This document shows, piece after piece, positions 42,963-51,727 of a DNA stretch of 63,408 nucleotides. The stretch is from contig PBKW01000010.1 of NCBI GenBank assembly GCA_002721615.1, positions 1 to 63,408 of the forward strand, in the 5' to 3' direction. The stretch comes from Chloroflexota bacterium. GTDB lineage: Bacteria; Chloroflexota; Dehalococcoidia; Lucifugimonadales; Lucifugimonadaceae. Position numbers and translations under genes: made by a program. Positions within the stretch are counted from its first letter, which is position 1. The number at the start of each line of letters is the position of its first letter. A model generated the notes under the pieces. That model did not search any database. It saw only the letters and a list, made by a program, of their open reading frames with translations, and was not told the origin of the DNA.

Positions 42963-44585
42963 ATGAATATCAGTGAACTTTTTATGAAAATAGCAAAAGA
43001 AAATTTTATTGATCATTTTTTTGGTATCCCTGGAAGTGGAGTTCCGTTAGATTTAATGGATAGTGGAAGAAAAATAGACTTACATTTTATAAATGTAGCA
43101 CATGAATCAACAGCAGCTATTGCTGCAGGAACATATGGTCTCTTAAAAGAATCAACAGGGTTATCTTTGGCCGTAAAAGGTGTGGGGGCTGCAAATCTAA
43201 CAGGGGGAATGGCTAATGCTTATTTTGAAAGAATGCCGGTTGTTGGAATTTGTGAAACCACTCCTAATTATTCATATCAAAATGAAATGGTTCAACATGC
43301 TGACCATTATGGAATGATGAAATCGGTAACAAAAAAAATGTTAACTATTTCAAAGGATAATCCAGGAAAAACAATAAGAGATGCTTTTTTTACATCAATG
43401 GAAAATAGACAAGGGCCAGTATTAATAGATTTTCCATCAGATATGGGATTAGTAGATGTAAAAGACGAATTAAATACCTCATATAAACCTAAAAAATCTC
43501 AAGAAACAAAAAAATCTGAAATAATAAAAATATCTGAAATCATTAATAAGTCTAAAAAACCTGTAATAATAATTGGAAATGATGTCAGGGCAGATAATGC
43601 AATAGATGAATCAATAAAATTTGCTGAAAAATGTGGTGCTGGTGTCATATCCACAATGAAATCTAGAGGAGTATTTCCAGAAAATCATGAAAGATGGGTA
43701 GCTGTAACTACTGGATTTCCAATTCAAAATACTAAAGCAGGAGATTTAATGCTAAATTCAGATTTAATAATTTTGATTGGCGTTGATCAAATGATGACAC
43801 ATACTCCATGGCCTCAAAATACACTTCAAACTATAGAAATAGTTTCAGACTCAAATTTCAAAACAATGTCTTCAGATCCTATTTTCATAGAAGCAGGGAA
43901 CATAAAATTCACACTAAATAAATTAACAAGAATGATAGAGAACACAGGATGGAAAATCCCAGAATTATCAAATATATCTAAGAAACTAGAATCTAGATTT
44001 AAAAGGCCTTCTAATGCAATATTTGCTACACAAGACATTATAGAAATTTCTAAGGAGATATTACCTGAAGAAGGATTGGTTTATAGCGAGACAGGTGCTT
44101 TTATAACTTTGTTAGAAAATACATGGAAATTTGATCAACCTTCAAAATTTTTTGGTACTTCTGGAGGAAGAACAATGGGGTTAATGATTCCTTCATTTAT
44201 TGGTGGATGTTTAGCTACCAATAACTCAATTCCATCAATAGGCATAGGAGCAGATGGAAGTTCATTAATGAGGTTGGGAGAATTCGAAACTATAAAAAGA
44301 TGTAACCTAAAATGGCCTATAATAATCATTAATGATGCAGCTTTAGGAACTATGAAATATAGACAAGGATTTAGGAAGTACCCCGATTATGGATTAGATT
44401 TAAGTATGGTTGATTTTGCAAGTAGTGCAAAGTCATGTGGACTAAAAGGAAAGACAACTAGTACTCCAGAAAGTTTTAGAAGTGCACTAATTGAATCATT
44501 TAAGGAAAATACAACAACAATAATAGATGCAAGAATAGACGCAAAAATTTATCAAGACAGTTTTGGATTAACTTTAGGAGATTAA
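42963..44585 (+). CDS. Thiamine-diphosphate enzyme, acetolactate synthase/decarboxylase family
   Basis: A 540-residue ThDP enzyme with the three-domain plan. The N-terminal pyrimidine-binding domain has the catalytic Glu at E48 (VAHEST). A central domain runs around 185-330. The C-terminal diphosphate domain shows GADGSSLMRLGEFETI followed by IIINDAALG, the metal motif (GDG is GADG here). The FAD region of true acetolactate synthases is not obvious. Candidates are a 2-oxoacid decarboxylase or a carboligase (benzoylformate, oxalyl-CoA or sulfopyruvate type); I cannot choose. AGGAG precedes the ATG. Confidence 0.87.
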   Translation: MNISELFMKIAKENFIDHFFGIPGSGVPLDLMDSGRKIDLHFINVAHESTAAIAAGTYGLLKESTGLSLAVKGVGAANLTGGMANAYFERMPVVGICETTPNYSYQNEMVQHADHYGMMKSVTKKMLTISKDNPGKTIRDAFFTSMENRQGPVLIDFPSDMGLVDVKDELNTSYKPKKSQETKKSEIIKISEIINKSKKPVIIIGNDVRADNAIDESIKFAEKCGAGVISTMKSRGVFPENHERWVAVTTGFPIQNTKAGDLMLNSDLIILIGVDQMMTHTPWPQNTLQTIEIVSDSNFKTMSSDPIFIEAGNIKFTLNKLTRMIENTGWKIPELSNISKKLESRFKRPSNAIFATQDIIEISKEILPEEGLVYSETGAFITLLENTWKFDQPSKFFGTSGGRTMGLMIPSFIGGCLATNNSIPSIGIGADGSSLMRLGEFETIKRCNLKWPIIIINDAALGTMKYRQGFRKYPDYGLDLSMVDFASSAKSCGLKGKTTSTPESFRSALIESFKENTTTIIDARIDAKIYQDSFGLTLGD

Positions 44586-45002
44586 TTAAATAAAAGTTCC
44601 CCAAAATCTTGAAAGATATTTATCAGGGATGATTTTCAACAATACTCTGTCTTCTTTCTTTATTTGAGCAACTCTATCTAGAACTAAATCAACTGGTACA
44701 TAAAGTTTTACAATTTCTTCAGTAATAGGAAAAATTTTTTCTTTAGGCAGAATATCACATTTACCTTCTATGACAACATAATCATTTGCTAATGGTTCAG
44801 AGTAAATACATAAAGAAACTCTATTATCTCTTAAAAGATTCCAATATTTTGCTCTTTTTTTAGTAGTGGAAATATAAATTGCACCATCTAAATAAATATA
44901 CCAATTTGGAGAAAGTTGAGAGGTTCCATCTTTTTTAATTGTCGAAACAACTGCAATTCTAGGTTTATTAAGAAAAGTTTCAATTTTTTTGAAGTTATTC
45001 AT
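44586..45002 (-). CDS. Pyridoxamine 5'-phosphate oxidase-family flavin/F420-binding protein
   Basis: A 138-residue split-barrel protein: RIAVVSTIKKDGTSQLSPNWYIYLDG is the typical first half, and KRAKYWNLLRDNRVSLCIY carries the flavin-phosphate Arg/Lys. Members bind FMN, F420 or haem and include F420-dependent reductases. The substrate is unknown. It is convergent with the ThDP enzyme, its stop lying directly against that gene's stop. Confidence 0.86.
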   Translation of the reverse strand: MNNFKKIETFLNKPRIAVVSTIKKDGTSQLSPNWYIYLDGAIYISTTKKRAKYWNLLRDNRVSLCIYSEPLANDYVVIEGKCDILPKEKIFPITEEIVKLYVPVDLVLDRVAQIKKEDRVLLKIIPDKYLSRFWGTFI

Positions 45003-45108
45003 ATTATTTAATTATCAAATAAAAGATTATTAATTGTAAAAGTATATTTTCTTTAATTTAGTATATATAATTTTTATAACTATAAAAAATCACCATAAAA
45101 ACCATAAA

Positions 45109-45282
45109 ATGAGAGAGATAATTAAAGAAACAAAAAATGAAATAGATAATTATTTAAAAGAACAAAACTCTCAAAATATTAGACTTCAAAGAGCTCAAAA
45201 TAACTTAGCTTTCTTACTTAAAGAATTTGAAAGATTAATAGATGATTTTTATAAAGACAATTCAGAAAAATCTAATAATTAA
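45109..45282 (+). CDS. Possible 57-residue helical protein
   Basis: A short open frame (start MREIIKETKNEI, end NSEKSNN) in the gap between the oxidase-like gene and apt. It is strongly charged and likely all-helical, with heptad-like spacing (NNLAFLLKEFERLIDDF). No Shine-Dalgarno; the 3' end overlaps the convergent apt gene by 11 bases. It could be a real small coiled-coil protein or chance in AT-rich DNA. Confidence 0.35.
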   Translation: MREIIKETKNEIDNYLKEQNSQNIRLQRAQNNLAFLLKEFERLIDDFYKDNSEKSNN

Positions 45283-45775
45283 CAATTGAATTTAAAGATA
45301 CAGAAAAAGGTTTTTTATATAATTTAAGATCTATAACACAAAGAATCCCCAATACATTATTTCCAGTTTTTCGAATTAAATCTATTGAAGCATTTACAGT
45401 ACCACCAGTGGCAATAATATCATCAACAATCAATATATTTTTTGATTTTGGTATTACTGAAGAAGATAATTCTAAAGTATCCTTTCCATATTCAAGATCA
45501 TAGTCAATGCTTATGACTGGGGGTGGCAATTTGCCTTTTTTTCTAATCAAAAGCTGTGGAATCTTGAAATTCTGAGAAAGCGGAGAAGCAAAAATAAATC
45601 CTCTTGATTCTATGGGAGCTAAATAGTCAGGATTTATTTTTTTAACAAATTTTCCTAATTCATCTAATGTAAAAGAAAAAGCTTCTGGATTAGAAAGTAT
45701 TGTAGAAATATCTCGAAAAACTATCCCTTTTTTTGGATAATCATCAATTTCTCTAATAATTTTTTTTAGATTCAT
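45272..45775 (-). CDS. apt: Adenine phosphoribosyltransferase
   Basis: A 167-residue type-I phosphoribosyltransferase making AMP from adenine and PRPP. ILIVDDIIATGGTVNAS is the PRPP motif, IESRGFIFASPL and RKKGKLPPPV are the family's base-binding and flexible-loop blocks, and length is as usual. It is divergent from the methylthioadenosine phosphorylase gene, 39 bases apart. Together they salvage the adenine released from methylthioadenosine. Confidence 0.95.
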   Translation of the reverse strand: MNLKKIIREIDDYPKKGIVFRDISTILSNPEAFSFTLDELGKFVKKINPDYLAPIESRGFIFASPLSQNFKIPQLLIRKKGKLPPPVISIDYDLEYGKDTLELSSSVIPKSKNILIVDDIIATGGTVNASIDLIRKTGNNVLGILCVIDLKLYKKPFSVSLNSIVNY

Positions 45776-45814
45776 ATTATTATAATTATGTTAATCTCAT
45801 ATTAATATTATATT

Positions 45815-46705
45815 GTGAATAATAGAATGAAAAAAGTATCAAGATTAGGAATAATAGGTGGAAGTGGAATATACAACCTTCCTGAAATAAAAAATTCTGA
45901 TTGGGTTGAAATTAAAACAAATTTTGGAAAACCTTCAGGTAAAGTATTAATTGGAAACTTAAATAATATACCAGTGGCTTTTCTCCCTAGACATGGACAA
46001 AATCATCAATTTTCACCTTCAAGAATTAATTATAGAGCAAATATTGAAGCTCTAAAAATATGTAATGTCACTAATATAATATCTATAAGTGCTGTAGGAT
46101 CCCTTAAAGAAAATCTATACCCAGGAACAATAGTTTTATCTGATCAATTTATTGATAATACAAAATTTCGAAAAAACACTTTTTTTGATGATGATATAGT
46201 AGCTCATGTACCTATATCAGATCCTACATGTATCAATCTAAAAAAAGAGATTATTAAAGCAGCAAATAAATCTAACATTAATATTATTGAAAAATCTACA
46301 TATATATGTATTGAAGGACCCCAATTTTCCACAAAATCAGAATCATTTCTCTATAAAAAATGGGGTGCAGATATTGTTGGAATGACTTCTATGCCAGAAG
46401 TCAAATTATCTCGAGAAGCAGAAATATGTTATGTGAACTTATCTTTAATAACTGATTTTGATTGTTGGAACGATAAACAAGAACCAGTATCTGCTAAAAT
46501 CGTTATAAATAATTTTCAAAAAAATATAACCAAAATTCATTCAATATTAAAAAAATTATCACTTAATGAAGATTTCTTACATGAATGTAATAGGGGATGT
46601 CAAAATTCATTAGAAAATTCGATAACTACTAAATTAGATAGAAGTAATAAAAAAAATCAAAATAAATTAAAAAATATCATAAAAAAATACTATAATATTA
46701 TTTAA
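45815..46705 (+). CDS. mtnP: S-methyl-5'-thioadenosine phosphorylase
   Basis: A 296-residue PNP-family enzyme cleaving methylthioadenosine with phosphate. RLGIIGGSGIYNLPE, FLPRHGQNHQFSPSRINYRANI, ISAVGSLKENLYPG, YICIEGPQFSTKSES and VGMTSMPEVKLSREAE are the hallmarks. The GTG at 45815 gives the longest frame; an ATG at 45827 is equally possible. About 40 Asn/Lys-rich residues extend the C-terminus. The stop overlaps the next ATG by one base. Confidence 0.94.
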   Translation: MNNRMKKVSRLGIIGGSGIYNLPEIKNSDWVEIKTNFGKPSGKVLIGNLNNIPVAFLPRHGQNHQFSPSRINYRANIEALKICNVTNIISISAVGSLKENLYPGTIVLSDQFIDNTKFRKNTFFDDDIVAHVPISDPTCINLKKEIIKAANKSNINIIEKSTYICIEGPQFSTKSESFLYKKWGADIVGMTSMPEVKLSREAEICYVNLSLITDFDCWNDKQEPVSAKIVINNFQKNITKIHSILKKLSLNEDFLHECNRGCQNSLENSITTKLDRSNKKNQNKLKNIIKKYYNII

Positions 46706-47358
46706 TGAGTAATCAGAATCAGAACATAAAAGAAGATAAAAAGAATTTTTTCTATAAATTTTTGGATTACATAAAAGTAAGATTGATTTCTGGAATTATT
46801 ATTCTAATTCCTTTGCTAGTTACTCTTTACCTTTTATCCTTCGCATTTGAAACATTAGATGGGTTTTTCGCTCCAATTTTTACTCAAATATTTGGAAGAA
46901 AAATTCTAGGAGTAGGTTTTATAGTATTATTACTATTAACATTCCTACTAGGTACAATAAGTAGATTTGCTATAGTTACAAAAATAATTCAGTGGATTGA
47001 ATCATTAATTCTAAAAACACCATTATTTGGAGCAATATACAATACAACACGAGAAGTAGCTAGCTCATTTCAAGGTGGTAAAAACACGGGTTTTACTACT
47101 CCAGTTACAATTGAATATCCAAGAAGTGGTGTATGGACAATGGGTTTCTTAACAAGAACAATTGAATTCGATGAAAAAGGAACCCATGGAATAGTTTATA
47201 TGCCATCAACACCTGTACCTAGTACTGGTTGGGTAGTTCTTGTACCCATTGAAAAAATTAATTTCCTTGATCTAAAAGCTGATCAAGCAATGAAATTGAT
47301 TGTTGCTGGTGGAATTGCTTCGTCTGGAAAATTAAAATTCAAAAGCATGAATAAATAA
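46705..47358 (+). CDS. DUF502 membrane protein
   Basis: A 217-residue protein of the DUF502 family. It has two transmembrane helices in the first third (LISGIIILIPLLVTLYLLSF and ILGVGFIVLLLLTFLLGTI), then a conserved soluble domain with PLFGAIYNTTREV, FVxxP-type PRSGVWTMGFLTRT and YMPSTPVPSTGWVVLVP. Function unknown; widely distributed. It is translationally coupled to mtnP (TAATG) and followed by a MOSC gene. Confidence 0.9.
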   Translation: MSNQNQNIKEDKKNFFYKFLDYIKVRLISGIIILIPLLVTLYLLSFAFETLDGFFAPIFTQIFGRKILGVGFIVLLLLTFLLGTISRFAIVTKIIQWIESLILKTPLFGAIYNTTREVASSFQGGKNTGFTTPVTIEYPRSGVWTMGFLTRTIEFDEKGTHGIVYMPSTPVPSTGWVVLVPIEKINFLDLKADQAMKLIVAGGIASSGKLKFKSMNK

Positions 47359-47364
47359 TCATAT

Positions 47365-47832
47365 ATGACAAATCCAAAAATTGTATCTGTTTGCTTAAGT
47401 GAATTCGGCGGAATTCCTAAATATCCACAAGAAAAAATTGAAGTTAATAAATTTGGTATAAAAGGAGACTTCCATTCAGGTAAAACGAATCATCATGCAA
47501 AAAAAATCAATTATGATAGACAACTATCCTTAGTATCTAAAAGTGTAATCAACGAATTGTCTGAAAAACTTCAAGTTAACATAGTACCAGGAGATTTAGG
47601 TGAAAATTTTTTGGTTGATAATATGGGTGATCTGACTAACATCAAACCAGGCTCTAGATTAAAAATTGGCAAAGAAGTAATTATAGAAATAACAAAACAC
47701 AACACTCCATGTGTAACTATAAACAAAATTCATCCCTTGCTAATGGAAAGTATATTAGGAAGAAGAGGATTATTAGCAAAAGTAGAATCTACTGGAACAG
47801 TAAAACCAGGAGACGCTATAGAAATTTTATGA
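47365..47832 (+). CDS. MOSC domain protein
   Basis: A 155-residue stand-alone MOSC domain. KFGIKGDFHSGKTNHH, RQLSLVSKSVINEL, PGDLGENF, SRLKIGKEVIIEIT and the conserved Cys in TPCVTI fit the family, which transfers sulfur to or binds molybdenum cofactor, or reduces N-hydroxylated compounds in multidomain forms. Six bases separate it from DUF502, with no clear Shine-Dalgarno. Confidence 0.88.
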   Translation: MTNPKIVSVCLSEFGGIPKYPQEKIEVNKFGIKGDFHSGKTNHHAKKINYDRQLSLVSKSVINELSEKLQVNIVPGDLGENFLVDNMGDLTNIKPGSRLKIGKEVIIEITKHNTPCVTINKIHPLLMESILGRRGLLAKVESTGTVKPGDAIEIL

Positions 47833-47945
47833 AAAATAATAAATGTCTAGTTTGCAAATATAATCATTGGAACAGAAAAGATTTTTTGTCAGAAATAATA
47901 TTTTTTTTTCTATTAATGATTGGATATAAACATTACCATAAATAA
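47829..47945 (+). CDS. Possible 38-residue Cys-pair membrane peptide
   Basis: A short frame whose ATG overlaps the MOSC stop (ATGA). It has CLVCKYNHW near the start, then a hydrophobic stretch (IIFFFLLMIGY) and ends HYHK, two bases before the SRAP gene. Tight packing between two real genes favours a real product; length and composition leave doubt. Confidence 0.35.
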   Translation: MKNNKCLVCKYNHWNRKDFLSEIIFFFLLMIGYKHYHK

Positions 47946-47947
47946 TT

Positions 47948-48565
47948 ATGTGCGGTAGATATAATTTACATCAAACAGAACAATTAAAAGATAGATATCA
48001 AGCAGTAAATCAAATTTCTATTTTTCCGGATTACAATAGAAGTCCTGGGACAGTTAATCCTGTAATAATATCAAAATACAATGAAAATTGGATTTTGGGT
48101 TTTGAATGGGGCATCCAAAAACAAAATAAATTAATTGCTAATAAAAGAATTGAATCAATAAATAATGATTTAAGGTTATTCAAAAGATGCCTTGTGCCTA
48201 TAAATGGATATTATGAGTGGAAATATCATCCTATAGGGAAAATACCATTTTATATTTATCCTAAAACCAAAAACTTGGTGTCAGTTGCTGGCATTTATTA
48301 TAAAAATACTGAGACAAATATTTCTAGTTATTTAGTATTAACAAAACCTGCTGATAAAAAAATAGAAAAAATTCACTCAAGAATGCCTATATTTCTTACT
48401 GAAAACAACGAAAGGAAATGGCTAAATGGAAATTATAATTTTGATTTTCATATTGATAATATAAAGCTAGAAATTATCCCAGTATCCAAGAAAGTTAATA
48501 ACCCTCAAAATTCAGATCCCTCTTGTATAAAAAAATCCAATGAATATCAAATATTTTTTAATTAG
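47948..48565 (+). CDS. SRAP-domain protein (YedK/HMCES type)
   Basis: A 205-residue SOS-response-associated peptidase-fold protein. MCGRYNL puts Cys2 at the mature N-terminus, the residue that links covalently to abasic sites in single-stranded DNA. GYYEWK carries the catalytic Glu and IHSRMPIFL the conserved His. The start is fixed by the need for Cys at position 2. No Shine-Dalgarno is apparent. Confidence 0.92.
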   Translation: MCGRYNLHQTEQLKDRYQAVNQISIFPDYNRSPGTVNPVIISKYNENWILGFEWGIQKQNKLIANKRIESINNDLRLFKRCLVPINGYYEWKYHPIGKIPFYIYPKTKNLVSVAGIYYKNTETNISSYLVLTKPADKKIEKIHSRMPIFLTENNERKWLNGNYNFDFHIDNIKLEIIPVSKKVNNPQNSDPSCIKKSNEYQIFFN

Positions 48566-48618
48566 ATTACCAAATAAAATTTTATATAATAAAAACATAT
48601 AGTAAACAAGGAGGATAA

Positions 48619-48798
48619 ATGCCTGTTGTAAACATTACATGGAAAGATGGAAGAAGTAGAGAACAAAAACAAGAAGTGATAAAAGATATCACTAAAACAT
48701 TAGTGGAAAAAGCTAATGCTAAAGAAGAAGATGTTGTAATAATTTTCAACCCTTTAGATGCATCTAATTTAGCTCATGGAAAAGAGTTACTAGGATAA
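48619..48798 (+). CDS. 4-oxalocrotonate tautomerase-family protein
   Basis: A 59-residue protein beginning MPVVNITWKDGRSREQKQE, giving the catalytic N-terminal Pro after Met removal. Helix VIKDITKTLVEKA and strand DVVIIFN complete the beta-alpha-beta fold, and length matches the family. AAGGAGG lies eight bases before the ATG. It could tautomerise an unsaturated or 2-oxo acid from the sugar-acid pathways. It stands alone, convergent with the hydroxyacid dehydrogenase. Confidence 0.88.
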   Translation: MPVVNITWKDGRSREQKQEVIKDITKTLVEKANAKEEDVVIIFNPLDASNLAHGKELLG

Positions 48799-48808
48799 TA
48801 ACTTACAT

Positions 48809-49792
48809 TTATTTAATATTAGATCTATTATTTTGAATCACATCCCTATTAATTAAATTTTCAGGAAGATTCCCGGCTAAAACAGTTAAGGCTTCTCCTA
48901 CTACTCTTCTTTGTAGTTCTTGATTAGATTCTTGTGAAAAATAAGCAGTATGAGGAGTAACTATTACATTATCAAATCCAAATAACTTATTTGAGGCTTT
49001 TGGATGATCATCTTCCATAACATCTAAACCTACACCTAAAATTTTTCCTGTACTTAGACCATGAATTAGAGCATCTTCATTAATCAAACCACCTCTAGCA
49101 GCATTAATAATAATTACATCGTCGTTCATCATTTGAACTTGATCAAAAGAAATTAAATGTTTAGTTTCTTTTATTAAAGGAATATGTAGTGTAATAAAAT
49201 CAGAATTTTTTATTAAGAAATCTAAAGTTACCGATTGAACATTATTTTTTTCATCATCACCATTTAATATTGGATCAAATGCCATAACTTTTATGCCAAA
49301 TATATTAGCTTTTTCAGCAACTTTTCTTCCAATTCTTCCATAACCAATTATACCCAAAGTGGATTCACTTAACCTTCTTACTCTTTCTACTTTATTTACT
49401 TCATCCCATAATCCTCTTTTAACTTTTTTGTCATGAGGTATTATTGATCTATTCAAAGTTAAAAGCATAGCTAAAACATGGTCGGAAACTTCATCTAAAC
49501 AATAATCAGGAATATTAGTAATTATTATTCCAAGTTCTGTAGCTTTTTTAATATCAATATTGTCTACCCCAATTCCATACCTGCAAGCAACTTTACATTT
49601 TTCAGCAGCCCCTAGCACTTCTTCATTAATATCAGCAAAACAAAATAAAATTGCATCAACATCTTTAATCAGATTTTTTAAAGTCTCCGTTTCAGAATTT
49701 GGAGATACAATTAACTCATGTCCATTATCTTCGATAATCTTTTTTTCTATATTAATATTTGGCCAAACATAATCTGTTATTAATATTTTCAT
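48809..49792 (-). CDS. D-isomer 2-hydroxyacid dehydrogenase (SerA/CtBP-like)
   Basis: A 327-residue NAD-dependent dehydrogenase. CRYGIGVDNIDIKKAT, LGIIGYGRIGRKVAEKA (dinucleotide motif) and NAARGGLINEDAL with the catalytic Arg, and TPHTAYFS with the catalytic His, match the family. It lacks the ACT domain of long SerA. The start overlaps the preceding stop by one base, so it is the last gene of the methyl-transfer operon and may oxidise a carbon product of demethylation. Confidence 0.92.
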   Translation of the reverse strand: MKILITDYVWPNINIEKKIIEDNGHELIVSPNSETETLKNLIKDVDAILFCFADINEEVLGAAEKCKVACRYGIGVDNIDIKKATELGIIITNIPDYCLDEVSDHVLAMLLTLNRSIIPHDKKVKRGLWDEVNKVERVRRLSESTLGIIGYGRIGRKVAEKANIFGIKVMAFDPILNGDDEKNNVQSVTLDFLIKNSDFITLHIPLIKETKHLISFDQVQMMNDDVIIINAARGGLINEDALIHGLSTGKILGVGLDVMEDDHPKASNKLFGFDNVIVTPHTAYFSQESNQELQRRVVGEALTVLAGNLPENLINRDVIQNNRSNIK

Positions 49793-51426
49793 TATTCTGA
49801 CTCCATAAGTTCATTTTCAATTGGTTTAAATTGACAACCTTCAACAAAAAAATTAAAGAAATCTTCTGTTGTTTCTAATTCTACATGTTCAATAGTTTTA
49901 ACTAAATCTTCAACTACATTTCTAAGTTTTTTTGATAATAACATTAAAGTAGCACCTTCTAAAGAAGCATTTCCAATTTTGATTACTTCTGCATTTGGAA
50001 GATCAACAATAAATCCTATTTTCTTAGCATTATCAACATCTATATAATTCGCAAAACCTCCACTAAGATAAATTTTTGAAAAACTGTTCAAATCAGCAGG
50101 ATATTTTCTGATTACAATTGCTTGTCCACAAGAATTAGCAGCCTTAGCTTGAGCAAGAGCACTAACATCTGCTCTAGATAAAGTAATGTTTTCATTTTTT
50201 GAAACAACATATTCTTGAGCATTATTTTGAAAGACTCCTAGTTCATTCATAATGTCATTAGACTTGAGTTCAGAAAGAATATCAATCAAACCAGATCCAC
50301 ACATTCCTTCTGGTTTAGAATTTCCAATTATTTTCATTTTTGGTTTATTATTTTCAAGAATAAATCTTTCAATTGCACCATCATAACCTGGCATTGCATA
50401 AGAAACTTCACCACCTTCGAAAGCAGGTCCCGCAGGACAAGATGCAGCCATTAATTTATTCTTATTACCAACTACTATTTCAGTGTTTGTTCCTACATCA
50501 ACTAGAATTACATTATTTTCTTCAGTATCCATTGCTATAGTTAATAGGTCTGCTGTCACATCAGAGCCAACGTGTGAACCAATTAATGGTGCTCCATAAA
50601 CCTTGGCATTGGGGTTAATTCTTATCCCAATATTTTTTGCAGTTGTATGTAGGGAAGTAGAGTCTCTTTTTCCTGTTTCTCTCTCTAATTCAGTAAATGA
50701 TTTATAAGGTTTTTGTCCTATAGAAAAAACATCAATTCCAAAACAAATATCTCTCATGGTAGAATTTCCAACAATAACGATTTCATAAATCCATCTACGT
50801 CTAATTTTAAACTCTTTACACAATTCTCCTATTTCAAAATTAATTCCAGAAATAAGTACAGATTGAAGTTCTCCTTTAAATTTTCCAGTTTCATAAGAAA
50901 TTCTATTCATTACATCACTTCCACCAAAACGTTGAGGATTTTCAAAAGAAGATGTCCCCATGATTTTTCCATTTTGCAGATTAACTAAATTCATAACAAT
51001 AGTAGTTGTTCCAATATCTATTGAAAGTCCAAAAATATATCCTTTAAAATCATCAATTTTTTCTGAGTTATTATAAATTATTGAATCTCCTTTTTTTACA
51101 GTAATTGGATCTAATTCAAATTTTCGTTTTAATCCTTTATCTAAAATTTTTGGTTGTCTTCTGAGAATATTAAATCTAATATCTTTTTGAGGATCTTGCA
51201 CAATAGATTGACAAGCTAGACGATAATTTTCTTTTAAAAATTTTTCTGATTCAGTTTTTTGAGAAAGACCTTCTAATCCATCTATTATTTCAACAATACA
51301 TTCATGACATTCACCAGTACGACCACAGGACGTAGGTACTCTTACATTTAAAAAATCAGCATAATCAAAGAGTGATTTATTTTTTTCTGATTCAATTTGA
51401 AATTTTTCGAAAAAGACTGGACACAT
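49792..51426 (-). CDS. Corrinoid-activating ferredoxin-ATPase (RACo/RamA-like, DUF4445)
   Basis: A 544-residue protein. The N-terminal [2Fe-2S] domain has C34, C40, C43 and C72. The rest is an ASKHA-fold ATPase (IFGLSIDIGTTTIVMNLVN, VILVDVGTNTEIVVG, PAGPAFEGG, MCGSGLIDIL, SGGFANYIDVDNAKKIGFI). This is the architecture of the reductive activator of corrinoid proteins, which returns inactive Co(II) to Co(I) using ATP and an electron. It lies 35 bases after the Cys-rich gene in an operon with a corrinoid protein and methyltransferases, which supports the assignment strongly. Confidence 0.93.
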   Translation of the reverse strand: MCPVFFEKFQIESEKNKSLFDYADFLNVRVPTSCGRTGECHECIVEIIDGLEGLSQKTESEKFLKENYRLACQSIVQDPQKDIRFNILRRQPKILDKGLKRKFELDPITVKKGDSIIYNNSEKIDDFKGYIFGLSIDIGTTTIVMNLVNLQNGKIMGTSSFENPQRFGGSDVMNRISYETGKFKGELQSVLISGINFEIGELCKEFKIRRRWIYEIVIVGNSTMRDICFGIDVFSIGQKPYKSFTELERETGKRDSTSLHTTAKNIGIRINPNAKVYGAPLIGSHVGSDVTADLLTIAMDTEENNVILVDVGTNTEIVVGNKNKLMAASCPAGPAFEGGEVSYAMPGYDGAIERFILENNKPKMKIIGNSKPEGMCGSGLIDILSELKSNDIMNELGVFQNNAQEYVVSKNENITLSRADVSALAQAKAANSCGQAIVIRKYPADLNSFSKIYLSGGFANYIDVDNAKKIGFIVDLPNAEVIKIGNASLEGATLMLLSKKLRNVVEDLVKTIEHVELETTEDFFNFFVEGCQFKPIENELMESE

Positions 51427-51461
51427 TTTATAAATAGAAAATAGATACTGTTAAAATTATA

Positions 51462-51725
51462 TCAAATTTCCCACGCTGTTCTATAATCTAGTAAATCAGA
51501 TCCAGTGCACACAGGTAAGTCATCCTTTTTTTGAGTAAAGAATTGGTTTTTACAGTTAAAATTTGCAGTACATCTAGATTTTGCATCTTTGTAAGGACAA
51601 CGTTTTTTACTAACCTCATCAGCATTAAAAGAAATATCTTTATAAATCAAAAATAATTTTTGAAGACTTTGTTTTGCTTTTTCTACGTTAATATTTTTTT
51701 GTAAATTATTACCATTAGACTTCAA
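51462..51725 (-). CDS. 87-residue Cys-rich protein of the corrinoid operon
   Basis: I do not recognise the family. The N-terminal half is helical and basic. The C-terminal half has four Cys in RCPYKDAKSRCTANFNC and PVCTGSDLLDYR (spacing C-x7-C-x5-C-x12-C), suggesting a zinc or Fe-S site. It starts two bases after the corrinoid-protein stop, so it is co-translated with it. A role in corrinoid loading or electron delivery is possible but unproven. Confidence 0.75.
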   Translation of the reverse strand: MKSNGNNLQKNINVEKAKQSLQKLFLIYKDISFNADEVSKKRCPYKDAKSRCTANFNCKNQFFTQKKDDLPVCTGSDLLDYRTAWEI

Positions 51726-51727
51726 AA

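Noticed and set aside
47709-47945. 78-residue plus-strand frame overlapping the MOSC gene
   Set aside because: Its first half is out of frame within MOSC. Only the separate short frame from 47829, with an ATGA overlap, is kept as a weak candidate.
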